Source: Methylolobus aquaticus (lineage in GTDB: Bacteria > Pseudomonadota > Gammaproteobacteria > Methylococcales > Methylococcaceae). From it: 64,000 nt of DNA. The position numbers and the translations under genes are program-made. The DNA lies in the NCBI GenBank assembly GCA_004168015.1, contig SEYW01000011.1, positions 56,656 through 120,655 of the forward strand. The letters are read 5' to 3'. Shown here piece after piece: positions 1 through 8,498 of this stretch. The stretch's first letter is position 1. Each line of letters begins with the position of its first letter. The notes beneath the pieces were generated by a model. The model searched no databases and was not told the DNA's origin. It worked only from the letters and a program-made list of their open reading frames with translations.

Positions 1-1245
1 GCGATCCGTCCCTGCACCACGGGAAGCGCTGGATGAATCAGAACTTCCCTCAGGGGGATCGTTGCCGACCAACAGAAAGGCGACGGAAACCAGCGCCGCT
101 CCCGCAGCATTCCCGTAAATCAATTCCTGGAGCCCTACGCGCCCGCTCAGAATCCCGAACAGCGCGAAGCTCAACGGGACGGCAAGCGTGCAGACGCTTC
201 CGAGCAGCGCAAAAAAACGCCCCTTGAACGCGTCCGGAATGCAGCGCTGAAAAGCCGACAGCGCCAGATAACTGACAAAGGCCACCAAGACGCCCCAGAT
301 GAGTAGCAGCATGAACAACATGCCGAGGGTGCGGGCCTCGGCCAGGAACCACATGATCCCCGCGGAGGCCAGGACCAGACCGAAACGCAGCCAGCGCGTC
401 CGGACGAAGGTGCTCGGCCACGCCGCGAACAACGCAAACAGCAGCAGATTGCCCAATGCGAACGCCAATTCCAGCAGCGACAACTCGAATCCTCCGCCGT
501 TCAATACGTCGCGAGTCAGCAGCGGCAGGTAAAGAAAGATCGGGGCGACGAAGAAGTTGATCAGACCGAACAGGGCCATCAACAGCACCGTGTCCGGGTA
601 GCGGCGCAGGAATCCGTAACCGGTTTCCTGCAACGGCGACTGCGCATCACCCCGCCGGGCGGCGAGCGGCGGCAGCCGCGCCACGAACACCAAGGACACG
701 AGGAAACTGCCCGCATTGAACCAGAAAGCACCCTCCACCCCCCACAGGGCAATCGCACCACTGCCGAACAGCGCCCCGAGGGTAGAGGCCAGATTCGGTA
801 TGGCGCTCTCTAGGGCGACCAACTGCGACAACATCTGCGGCCCGTTCGACAGCGGCGACAACGAGGCGCTGGCAGCCGAGTCGAACAGGGGGGTGAGCGC
901 GAAGAGCGGAATGCACAGCCCGAACAGGAGCGGCACCGTCAGCAGCCCCTGATGAATGACGAAGGCCAGCGCGCAGGCCAGCACGCAACGCCCCAGATCG
1001 GCCACGACCAGACAGGACCGCTTGTTGACGCGATCGATCAACGGTCCCAGGAGCGGCCCGGCCAGCGCGATCGGCAGGGTTGCCACGGCGAGCAGCAGGC
1101 CGAGTGTCAGTTCGCGATTGGGTATGGACGCGTCGGCAACGACCCACCAGGACAAGGCAATCGCAAACATCTTGTCCCCGGTCGCCGACACGAAACGGGC
1201 GAGAAACAGGTACTGGATCGGCCGGCTCGCCAGCGGACCGCTCAT
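1..1245 (-). CDS. MFS transporter (3' end beyond the left edge)
   Basis: The minus-strand frame starts at ATG 1245 and stays open for 415 codons to the window edge, so the C-terminus is missing. The N-terminus reads MSGPLASRPIQYLFLARFVS and is followed by alternating hydrophobic segments, about ten visible. The loop after TM2 carries GPLIDRVNKR, a variant of the MFS signature GxxxDRxxRR. It resembles the exporter-type MFS families (MdtH/enterobactin-exporter-like), so export of a small molecule across the inner membrane is likely, but the substrate cannot be read. The start overlaps the stop of the upstream LuxC/PaaK fusion gene by 4 bp (ATGA, 1242-1245). This indicates translational coupling and suggests that the transporter exports a product of that enzyme. 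Confidence 0.85.
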   Translation of the reverse strand, partial: MSGPLASRPIQYLFLARFVSATGDKMFAIALSWWVVADASIPNRELTLGLLLAVATLPIALAGPLLGPLIDRVNKRSCLVVADLGRCVLACALAFVIHQGLLTVPLLFGLCIPLFALTPLFDSAASASLSPLSNGPQMLSQLVALESAIPNLASTLGALFGSGAIALWGVEGAFWFNAGSFLVSLVFVARLPPLAARRGDAQSPLQETGYGFLRRYPDTVLLMALFGLINFFVAPIFLYLPLLTRDVLNGGGFELSLLELAFALGNLLLFALFAAWPSTFVRTRWLRFGLVLASAGIMWFLAEARTLGMLFMLLLIWGVLVAFVSYLALSAFQRCIPDAFKGRFFALLGSVCTLAVPLSFALFGILSGRVGLQELIYGNAAGAALVSVAFLLVGNDPPEGSSDSSSASRGAGTDR

Positions 1246-3602
1246 GCCTGCCCGCAAGCCCGCTCGTCGACGATGAGCCGGATCTTTCCGGTGCGCTCGA
1301 TACGCGGCAGTGTACCCGGCGGCAAACACTCGATCGCCACGCGCTGCCGCAGGCTGTTCACGTCGAGCGCGACCGCGAGATCACCGGAGTACCGATGGAG
1401 CTTCCGGATAAACGCCTCGACCACACCGGGGGCCGGACTCACCCGTTCCAGACGCACGAGGAGTTGCTCCGGGTGCGCGGCAGACCCGACGCGTTCGCGC
1501 ACCACGAGTTGCAGCGCCGGGGCCTCCAGGCCGGCCTCGAGCAGGGCGCGCTCGACATCCTCGTAGGCGACCCGGCAGCCCCAGATATTGATCACATTGT
1601 CGACACGGCCGAGCAATCGGAAGCGCGGGTCCGGGCTGCCGCAGGGACAGGCAACCGTCACCCACTCGACCCGATCCCCGGTCCGGTAACGCACGACCGG
1701 CATGGCCCGGCGCAGCAGCGAGGTCACGACCGCCTCCTCGTCGATGACTTCCAGATGGACATCGCGGCTGAACAGATGGTGTTCGCCACCGTGGCAGTGG
1801 GCGCATTGCCACCCGATGGGCCCGACATCCACCGCCGCGTAACCGGCCGAGTGAAATGACCGGGTTTTCCAGATCCGGCTCAGATACTCGCGTGCCGCGG
1901 CATTGAAGTGCTCTCCGGCGTAGAAGATTCGCTCGACGACCAGATCGATGCCGGCGCTTTCGCAGTGGCGCGCATAACCAACCAGCAGCGACGGTAGTCC
2001 GAAGGCGACCTGCGGTCGGAACCGCGCGATGCAGGATACGATCTCGTCGACCGGGCAGCTCCCGCCCATGGGCAGAACGTAGACGCCACAGCGTCGGAGT
2101 GCCTCATCGACAGCCAGGAAGGCCGACCAGAGATGTCCGGCAACGAACAGGTTGATCGCGGTGTCTCCGGACCTGAGCCCGTTCGCGCGAAACGCCTGCG
2201 CCAGCATCTCGGTCGACCGAGCGATCTCGTCCGGCGTGTAAAGGGCGTATTTGGGCGCCGTCGATGTCCCACCGGAGGAAAAGATCGCCCCCGCAGCAAC
2301 CTGCTCGTGCAGAAAGCGACGGCTGCAATAAACCGGCTCGCGGGCGAGATCGGCTGCGGTCAGAAACGGCCAGCGATCCAGCCGGGAAACCTCACCCTCG
2401 GGCCTGGCGTCACGGTAGTACGGAACGCGCTCGCTGACATCCCGCAACAAATCCGCCACACCGCCATCTTCGTCGTCCTCCATGACATGCACCAGTTCGA
2501 GCAAGGAACCACCGTCCGAGAGCCTGGCTTCGATCTCGTCGGGAAAGGCGTTGAACGAGACGAAGCGCCGGACGTGTCGTCCAATGCGTTCGAGGTAAGC
2601 GCCGCGCTCGGCGCTGCCGAGCCCGCCGACACAGCAGGTCGCGGGCCGCGGCAAGGCCGCGAGCCTGCCGGCCAGATCGTCCACTCCGACGTAGGCCTTG
2701 AAGGATGGCATTCGTGTCAGGGCCGAATGCGACCCAGCCTCGGTATCGAGAACCGCAGCCAGATCGACCCCGGCCTCGACGTAGACTGTATCCAGCGCCG
2801 CCGCGGAACCGTCCTCACGCCACCGAGACTCGGTGCGCAGGATGTCGAAGAGCCGCGGTCGGTCACAGTCATTCCAGTAGGCTCTGGAAACGACACCGAC
2901 CAAAACCGGAGGCATCCGCGCGATCCTGCGCGCGCCCGTTGCCTGCACGCCGACGGGGCCGCCGCCGTCGTTCCAGTCGACAAAGGCATCGACGAGTCCT
3001 TGCGCGCGCGTGAACAAGCCGGCGCGCCGCTTTTCGTCAACGACGAAGGCAGCAACGGCTGCGGAAAGAACCCCATGGGGATCCGCTCGTTGCAGCGAAG
3101 CCAGGAACAGGGCAGCGAAATGCCGGCATTCGTCCGGCAACCACAGGACCGGGGCATTGTGGGTGAGCAGGCAGGCCAGTGCGCTGTCGACGACATCCAG
3201 CGCACCACCCGCGGGGAGCGAATGGACCACGAGGCCCAGGGGGAAAGCCCGGGCCATGCGACCGCGCCACCGGACGGCACGGTCGAGGCACGCGGGCGTC
3301 GTCAATTCGCTAAGGCGCTGCTCCCAGCGCATGCGCGACATCAGCCGTGCGACCGGGGATTGCAACGACCCGGCAGGCGGGCCAGACGGCAACTCCGCGG
3401 CTCGCGCAAAGAATTCCCCACCCGGCAGCCAAAGCGACTGCAAGACCTCGAACATCCTCAAGGTGTCGTCGACACTCGCCGAGGCCAGCGGCGCCAGTGC
3501 CTCCCGGGCGGCGACGAGAGCGGTGATCAGTTGATCGTCGGTTGCGGGCTGAGCAAGGCATTCGCCGAAATGATTCATCGCACCCGCGTCTGTTGAGCTC
3601 AT
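1242..3602 (-). CDS. LuxC-like acyl reductase domain fused to a PaaK/LuxE-like adenylate-forming domain
   Basis: A 786-residue protein with two parts. Residues about 95-300 resemble the LuxC fatty acyl-CoA reductase family (RAFPLGLVVHSLPAGG matches the LuxC segment RAFPKGKSVHLLAGN). Residues about 380-780 are a phenylacetate-CoA ligase/LuxE-like adenylation domain, with P-loop SSGGTSTAPK, YRTGDRVEW, the C-terminal hinge LLGRVDNVINIWG and a late lysine in RTGKIRL. In luminous bacteria LuxE activates a fatty acid and LuxC reduces it to aldehyde, so a fusion would activate and perhaps reduce a carboxylate. By eye the LuxC catalytic cysteine (RACFS) aligns with WREDGSAAALDTVYVE, which has no cysteine, so the reductase half may be inactive or diverged. 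It is coupled to the MFS gene by a 4-bp overlap. No clear Shine-Dalgarno precedes ATG 3602. ATG 3578 is an alternative start. Confidence 0.75.
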   Translation of the reverse strand: MSSTDAGAMNHFGECLAQPATDDQLITALVAAREALAPLASASVDDTLRMFEVLQSLWLPGGEFFARAAELPSGPPAGSLQSPVARLMSRMRWEQRLSELTTPACLDRAVRWRGRMARAFPLGLVVHSLPAGGALDVVDSALACLLTHNAPVLWLPDECRHFAALFLASLQRADPHGVLSAAVAAFVVDEKRRAGLFTRAQGLVDAFVDWNDGGGPVGVQATGARRIARMPPVLVGVVSRAYWNDCDRPRLFDILRTESRWREDGSAAALDTVYVEAGVDLAAVLDTEAGSHSALTRMPSFKAYVGVDDLAGRLAALPRPATCCVGGLGSAERGAYLERIGRHVRRFVSFNAFPDEIEARLSDGGSLLELVHVMEDDEDGGVADLLRDVSERVPYYRDARPEGEVSRLDRWPFLTAADLAREPVYCSRRFLHEQVAAGAIFSSGGTSTAPKYALYTPDEIARSTEMLAQAFRANGLRSGDTAINLFVAGHLWSAFLAVDEALRRCGVYVLPMGGSCPVDEIVSCIARFRPQVAFGLPSLLVGYARHCESAGIDLVVERIFYAGEHFNAAAREYLSRIWKTRSFHSAGYAAVDVGPIGWQCAHCHGGEHHLFSRDVHLEVIDEEAVVTSLLRRAMPVVRYRTGDRVEWVTVACPCGSPDPRFRLLGRVDNVINIWGCRVAYEDVERALLEAGLEAPALQLVVRERVGSAAHPEQLLVRLERVSPAPGVVEAFIRKLHRYSGDLAVALDVNSLRQRVAIECLPPGTLPRIERTGKIRLIVDERACGQA

Positions 3603-3722
3603 CGCGCGAACTGGTTGTCGTGGATCCGCAGCCGTGTGCAGTGAATCATTTTGGCTAGTCGCAAGCGGGACCGCAGATCATCACCAAGCGTGCTCTCCGA
3701 ACGGAAATCGGCAACCGGCGAA

Positions 3723-5003
3723 TCAGAATCGGAGCGACGCCGATACGCCGAAAAGACTCCAGTGCTGCGAGGTTTCTCCGCGGTTTTCATTCGGCGATAT
3801 CCATCCTGTCCCATTGATGTAGTGATATTCGCCGCGCAACATGAAATAGGGTGTCACGTCCCATCGCAACCCGACTCCAAGATCCTTTGCAAAATTATCG
3901 TACGCGGGCACATCAACGCCCTGAGCGGCGTAGATGGCGGAGGTCTTCTTGCCATTGCGATCACTGCGATCGGCGTAAAGGACATCGTAGCGCAGAAAGC
4001 CCTCGACATCCGAAGTCACGCGGTAGGTTCCCTGCACATAGTAGCTTTCACCGGTGACGTTTGGAACCGGGCTCCCAGGGCCTTCGAACTCCGAGTAGCG
4101 AATCGCATATTCGCTGGTGAGGCTCCAGTTCTCCTCGTTGATCTGTGCCGAAAAAAGCACTGGCGAAAAATGCAACGACGTCGCCGTCACATTCTGCGGC
4201 AACCCGAACGGAAAGACCGAAAAAACGTTTTGCCCGATGAGCCCGGACAGAACGATCGGCTCGGGCTGATAACGGATGTTCATCGTCGCGCTGGTAGCCC
4301 CCAATCGCACGCGACCGCCTTGCCACTCGTACATCAGTCTCCCTACCCAGGACGGCTCACCGCTGACCGACCGCGCGCTCAACACGGACTTCCAGGACGG
4401 ATCCTCGGTGCGCGCGTAACCACCGTTCACCTGCAACTGAAAATCGCCGAAGTCGGTGCGCTGTTCTCCATACACCTGAATGCCATCGCTCGACAGGGTC
4501 GTGTTCCTTGTGATGTCAAAATAAATCGACTGCGGCAACAAAATACTGGGCCTGGTGAACGGCATGTCGCGGGTGTCATTGTAAAGCCCGTAAGGATTTA
4601 CAACCCGTCCCAACCGAACACCGACGGTCTGCCTGGCATCCGAAAGAAAACTGTAATCGAGAAAGCCGAAATCAATACGCAGATCCTGATTGTCGGTCTG
4701 CCCGGCTCGGCGATAGACGACTTGCAACGAGGTTTGCAGTTGCGGGATGGGTCGCCACGATCCGTTGATTCCCATCTCGGTGAAATCGAGGGACCCCATG
4801 TTCTGGGTATAACCGAAGAAATTGTTGGCCGTGCTGCGCAGATAACTCTGCGACGCAAAACCATGAATCTGAACCGTGTCCGGAAGCTTCAACCCCAGTT
4901 GGTCGAGTGGACGCGACCAGTCGATCTCGGCACGGCTGTTTGCCGCCATCAAGGCCAGAAGCGGCAATGCGACAAGACCAAATCGTCGGATATGTGCATT
5001 CAT
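3723..5003 (-). CDS. Outer-membrane porin-like beta-barrel protein
   Basis: The ATG at 5003 gives a 426-residue protein with a clear signal peptide (MNAHIRRFGLVALPLLALMA, cleavage near NSRA-EIDW). Extending the frame upstream adds only non-native sequence that overlaps the next gene. The mature part has alternating aromatic/polar beta-strand patterns, such as QIHGFASQSYL, VGVRLGRVVNPYG, YYVQGTYR and LGVGLRWDVTPYFMLRGEYH. It ends in SLFGVSASLRF, with the terminal phenylalanine expected for BAM-dependent insertion. It lies 4 bp downstream of the small solute-binding-protein-like gene, and such pairs are common in gammaproteobacteria. The solute is unknown. Confidence 0.8.
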   Translation of the reverse strand: MNAHIRRFGLVALPLLALMAANSRAEIDWSRPLDQLGLKLPDTVQIHGFASQSYLRSTANNFFGYTQNMGSLDFTEMGINGSWRPIPQLQTSLQVVYRRAGQTDNQDLRIDFGFLDYSFLSDARQTVGVRLGRVVNPYGLYNDTRDMPFTRPSILLPQSIYFDITRNTTLSSDGIQVYGEQRTDFGDFQLQVNGGYARTEDPSWKSVLSARSVSGEPSWVGRLMYEWQGGRVRLGATSATMNIRYQPEPIVLSGLIGQNVFSVFPFGLPQNVTATSLHFSPVLFSAQINEENWSLTSEYAIRYSEFEGPGSPVPNVTGESYYVQGTYRVTSDVEGFLRYDVLYADRSDRNGKKTSAIYAAQGVDVPAYDNFAKDLGVGLRWDVTPYFMLRGEYHYINGTGWISPNENRGETSQHWSLFGVSASLRF

Positions 5004-5007
5004 GGCA

Positions 5008-5481
5008 TCACTCAACCCTGACGATCCTGATGCCCTTGTCCAGCAATCCGGCAGGCAGGTAGCCAACGGCACCGGGCGTGGTATGAATACGGTCACGCAT
5101 CTCCGCGAGCGACTTGACTTCGATAGGAGCCTGGCCGGTCCCCGAGAACACCAGTCGATCCCAGGCTCGGCGCAACTGGTAGGGAAACGTGTCCAGGACC
5201 GTCTTCGAGAACTCGGCGTGTACCGGGCTGCTATCGGCCAGCACGAAGACCGTCGTCGGCGACCCGTCCGACCAGGTTCGAAGACGCATGCTGAAGACGG
5301 CCCAGGCTGTGGCGCGCTTGAGGGCGACATCGGGAACCGAGGGATTCGCGACGACGTCCACCGCCACCGCAGTCCCGGTGCCTAGGGCAAGACAAACCAG
5401 CACGAACGCGAGCGCTCGCCGGGCTCGGGTGAAGCCCACCCGCTTGCGAGCTTGGCCTGGCACGAACTCGGGCTCAGTCAT
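5008..5481 (-). CDS. Small periplasmic-binding-protein-like (PstS-like fold) protein
   Basis: From ATG 5481 the protein has 157 residues: a short basic N-terminus, a hydrophobic segment (RRALAFVLVCLALGTGTAVA) acting as signal or anchor, then a half-size domain resembling the phosphate-ABC-transporter substrate-binding superfamily. Visible markers are VVANPSVP near the mature start, DTFPYQLRRAWDRLVFSG and TPGAVGYLPAGLLDKGIRIVRVE at the end. Full PstS proteins are twice as long, so this is the short family often found beside porins. Its role is uncertain: ligand binding or sensing in the periplasm coupled to the adjacent porin. An upstream ATG at 5547 in the same frame is an alternative start, and neither has a strong ribosome-binding site. 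Confidence 0.7.
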   Translation of the reverse strand: MTEPEFVPGQARKRVGFTRARRALAFVLVCLALGTGTAVAVDVVANPSVPDVALKRATAWAVFSMRLRTWSDGSPTTVFVLADSSPVHAEFSKTVLDTFPYQLRRAWDRLVFSGTGQAPIEVKSLAEMRDRIHTTPGAVGYLPAGLLDKGIRIVRVE

Positions 5482-6085
5482 CCGGTGTGCTGCGAGTAAC
5501 TCCGTCGACCGCCGCGACGGGCGATGGACAGAGGGTCTCAGGGCCATCTACCCGCGGTCCCGGAACCGCACCGTCGGGTATACGGCAGGACGAGCGCGCG
5601 GATTTCACGAATGAGGCCTGAAACCAACCGCGCCGATGCGATACGCGGGCGGCAATGGGACAACGGCCGGGCCCTGGGACGCGCCCCGTTGCGCCGGCGA
5701 GCTTTGGTGCGGTGTCCGTACCGGCTATCATTCAAAAACTTGATCGAAGTTGTAAGCGGCTGAGCCAGCGCAGGCGGGCGCCTCGCGGTGGGTTTTCGAT
5801 GATGAGCTAATGCCAATCCCCCGAACAGGCCTGGCGGCTGAGCACAATCCCAACGTCTCGCCTCCTTCAATCGGCTTGGTTTCCGCCAGACTAACGCTCC
5901 CCAGGCCGCATGATACTGTATAGGCGTATCGGCAAAAAACCTGAGGACGCCAGAATATGCGAACGCGCTGCGCTCCGGCACGACCGCCGAATGCGGCACC
6001 ATCGGTATTCCGATCGGAATCGTCGGCGGCGCGGCGCTATGCACTCGGGGCCTTACTTCCATTCTCACCGCCCTGATCGCGCATC
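5482..6085. other. Intergenic region between divergent genes
   Basis: This 604-base stretch separates the divergent binding-protein gene (minus) and glpK (plus) and must hold both promoters. No convincing gene is visible. An open plus-strand frame at about 5925-6110 encodes a Gly/Ile-rich stretch (TIGIPIGIVGGAALC) but has no usable start codon and runs into glpK, so I do not call it. Confidence 0.5.
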
Positions 6086-7585
6086 ATGAGTCGCTATGTC
6101 GCAGCGATAGACCAGGGTACGACCAGTACCCGATGCATTCTTTTCGATCATTCGGGTGGCCCCATCAGCGTCGCGCAGCGGGAACACCGGCAAAGCTACC
6201 CGCGGGCGGGATGGGTAGAGCATGATCCCGAGGAAATCTGGGCTCGCGCCCAGCAGGTATTCGCAGAGGCCCTAGGCCGCGCACGCGCCCGGCCGGGCGA
6301 TATCGTCGCGCTGGGCGTCACCAACCAGCGCGAAACGGTGCTGTTGTGGGACCGCCGCACCGGGAAACCGCTGCATCCCGCAATCGTCTGGCAGGATACG
6401 CGCACGGCGGCGGCATGCGGCTCACTGGCCGGTGAGGCGGGCCCGGACCGGTTTCGTCACAAGACCGGGCTGCCGATCGCAAGCTATTTCTCGGGCCCCA
6501 AGTTGCAGTGGCTGCTCGACTCGATTCCGGCAGCGCGGGCCCGCGCCGAGCGCGGCGAGTTGCTTGCCGGCACCATCGACAGCTGGCTGATCTGGAACCT
6601 GACGGGAGGCCCCGCGGGAGGCCGGCACGTCACGGACATCAGCAACGCGTCGCGCACCCTGCTGATGAACCTCGCAACCCTCGACTGGGACGAGGAATTG
6701 CTTTTGGCAATGGACGTGCCGCGAGGCCTCCTGGCGGAGATCCGGCCTTCCAACGAAGTCTACGGTCCCAGTGTCGGCGCCTTTGCGGGCATCCCGATCG
6801 CCAGCGATCTGGGCGACCAGCAAGCCGCGCTGTTCGGACAGACCTGCTTTCAGCGCGGTATGGCCAAGAACACCTACGGCACCGGCTGCTTTTTGCTGCT
6901 CAACACGGGGGAAGAGATGCGGCCCTCTCAGCACGGCTTGCTGACGACCGCCGCATGGCAACTCGTGGGTTCCCACCCGGTGTATGCGCTGGAGGGTTCC
7001 GTCGCGATTGCGGGCGCACTCGTGCAGTGGTTGCGCGACCAGCTCGGCCTGATCGGCTCGGCAGCGGAGATCGAGACCCTCGCCGGCAGCGTAGACGACA
7101 ACGGTGGGGTCGTCATCGTCCCCGCCTTCTCGGGGCTGTTCGCTCCCTACTGGCGCAGCGACGCGCGTGGCGCGATCTTCGGTCTGACGGCTTACGCGGG
7201 CAAGGGCCATCTGGCCCGCGCAGCACTCGAGGCTACCGCGTTTCAAACCCACGACGTGTTGGAGGCCATGCGGGGCGACACCGGCATCGAGCTGACCGAA
7301 CTGCGGGTCGACGGCGGAATGGTGGTCAATGAGATCCTGATGCAATTCCAGGCCGACATCCTGAACGTGCCGGTAGTTCGCCCGGCGGTCACCGAGACGA
7401 CAGCACTCGGCGCAGCTTATGCAGCAGGACTCGCCGTGGGTTTCTGGAGCGGGCTCGATGAACTGGACGCATTGTGGCAACGGGACCGGCACTGGCTGCC
7501 GCGCATGAAAGCCGAAGTCCGCGGCGCGCTGTGCGCCAACTGGCGCAAGGCAGTCACCGGCACGTTCGGCTGGAGCCCCGACTGA
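6086..7585 (+). CDS. glpK: Glycerol kinase
   Basis: A 499-residue FGGY-family kinase of the normal length for GlpK. The N-terminus [19 protein letters not shown] is the phosphate-binding strand-loop. [48 protein letters not shown] and [13 protein letters not shown] are diagnostic glycerol kinase blocks. The C-terminal domain has [11 protein letters not shown]. It phosphorylates glycerol to sn-glycerol-3-phosphate in the cytosol with ATP. No glpF or glpD is next to it, so it stands alone here. The start at 6086 fits the family N-terminus. A GC hairpin follows the stop. Confidence 0.97.
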   Translation: MSRYVAAIDQGTTSTRCILFDHSGGPISVAQREHRQSYPRAGWVEHDPEEIWARAQQVFAEALGRARARPGDIVALGVTNQRETVLLWDRRTGKPLHPAIVWQDTRTAAACGSLAGEAGPDRFRHKTGLPIASYFSGPKLQWLLDSIPAARARAERGELLAGTIDSWLIWNLTGGPAGGRHVTDISNASRTLLMNLATLDWDEELLLAMDVPRGLLAEIRPSNEVYGPSVGAFAGIPIASDLGDQQAALFGQTCFQRGMAKNTYGTGCFLLLNTGEEMRPSQHGLLTTAAWQLVGSHPVYALEGSVAIAGALVQWLRDQLGLIGSAAEIETLAGSVDDNGGVVIVPAFSGLFAPYWRSDARGAIFGLTAYAGKGHLARAALEATAFQTHDVLEAMRGDTGIELTELRVDGGMVVNEILMQFQADILNVPVVRPAVTETTALGAAYAAGLAVGFWSGLDELDALWQRDRHWLPRMKAEVRGALCANWRKAVTGTFGWSPD

Positions 7586-7596
7586 ACGCCACGGAC

Positions 7597-7613
7597 GGAG
7601 GCGCCACGCCTCC
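7597..7613 (+). terminator. Hairpin after glpK
   Basis: The stem GGAGGCG (7597-7603) pairs with CGCCTCC (7607-7613) across a 3-nt loop, 12 nt after the glpK stop. No T-run follows, so it may be a weak terminator or a 3'-end stabilising hairpin. Confidence 0.4.
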
Positions 7614-7835
7614 TCACCCCGGCTTGATGAGGTAATGCCGAAACGGCTTAGTTGGCGCTATGATATGAAGCTGGCTGGTCGCTCTCGGCTAGCGCGCGAT
7701 GGCCTCCGTAACGGCGAGGCACCGCGCTGGCTCCACGGCCCAGCCAAAACCGGAGGTACGGGGGCCGATTCGCTGGCCACCGTATCGCGCTCTCTCACGA
7801 CCCGCATCTGGGGCACACCGTGCCCGGAGGTCGAT

Positions 7836-8045
7836 ATGACCAGCCTGACCAAGGCCTTGCAGCACATGCGATTTGTCAGTGCGCCACCCGGCGGCTTGGC
7901 TGACACCCACTCCGAGGAAGAACGCCGCCAGCAGATCGCCCAGCTGGCTTATTTCAAGGCGCTCGACCGAGGATTCGCACCTGGGCATGAACGCGAGGAC
8001 TGGCTTGAAGCGGAAAGGGAGGTCGACGCTCGCCGTTATCAATGA
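7836..8045 (+). CDS. DUF2934 domain small protein
   Basis: A 69-residue protein starting at ATG 7836, chosen because GGAGG (7826-7830) sits 5 nt upstream. The longer open frame to 7635 has no comparable signal. The C-terminal half matches the DUF2934 pattern (IAQLAYFKALDRGF, then GHEREDWLEAEREV). The family is of unknown function and common in proteobacteria. It is transcribed after glpK with about 220 bp between them, so it probably has its own promoter. It is followed by repeat copy A. Confidence 0.75.
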   Translation: MTSLTKALQHMRFVSAPPGGLADTHSEEERRQQIAQLAYFKALDRGFAPGHEREDWLEAEREVDARRYQ

Positions 8046-8498
8046 GGCGGCCAAGCGAAGCGTAAACCACAACGGGCAACGGATGGCGGGGTGATCGGGC
8101 AGGCTCCCGGGGCATCCAGCCATTGGCGTTCCCCACCGAAATTCGGCTAACCCCGGCGACATTGCGGTAACCATTCACCCTGCTGCCGTGTTGGGTAGTG
8201 GGAGCGGGCCGGAGGGCGAGACCGTCTGCGGGAGGGAACCCGCAGACTAGCCTCCAGGGACGGATTCACGGCGTGTCTCGGCCTCCCCGACCGCTCCCGC
8301 GAGGGGGGACGTGAACAGTTACGACATTGCGTCAGCACCGCGGACACCCGGGTCCGCGGTGCAACGTCCGGCAGCCAATCCCACTGGCCGAAGTGCTGCA
8401 CCGACTGGTGCGATAACCGCGCAGCACGGCTGCGACCCCGCTGCGACCTTCTCGAAACCCAACGGGAATTGATCGACTCGTTGTCACCCTGCAGTCGC
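8046..8498. other. Intergenic region holding repeat copy A
   Basis: This 453-base stretch lies between the convergent DUF2934 gene and ppk2. Its centre (8158-8331) is the MITE-like repeat described separately. Nothing else is recognisable. Confidence 0.5.
8158..8331. mobile_element. MITE-like element, copy A, with 9-bp target duplication
   Basis: The core at 8167-8322 (156 bp) begins GTAACCATTCAC and ends GTGAACAGTTAC, a 12-bp imperfect terminal inverted repeat with two mismatches. It is flanked by the exact direct repeat GACATTGCG at 8158-8166 and 8323-8331. Inside, CTGCGGG-AGGGAA-CCCGCAG forms a hairpin (8226-8245), and CGTCTGCGGGAGGGAACCCG is shared exactly with copy B at about 10.9 kb. 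There is no coding capacity. Termini plus flanking duplications indicate movement by a transposase encoded elsewhere. Confidence 0.75.

Noticed and set aside
5925..6110. Plus-strand open stretch encoding a Gly/Ile-rich segment before glpK
   Set aside because: No usable start codon or ribosome-binding site, and it overlaps the glpK start. It could be a remnant of a membrane protein, but nothing supports this.
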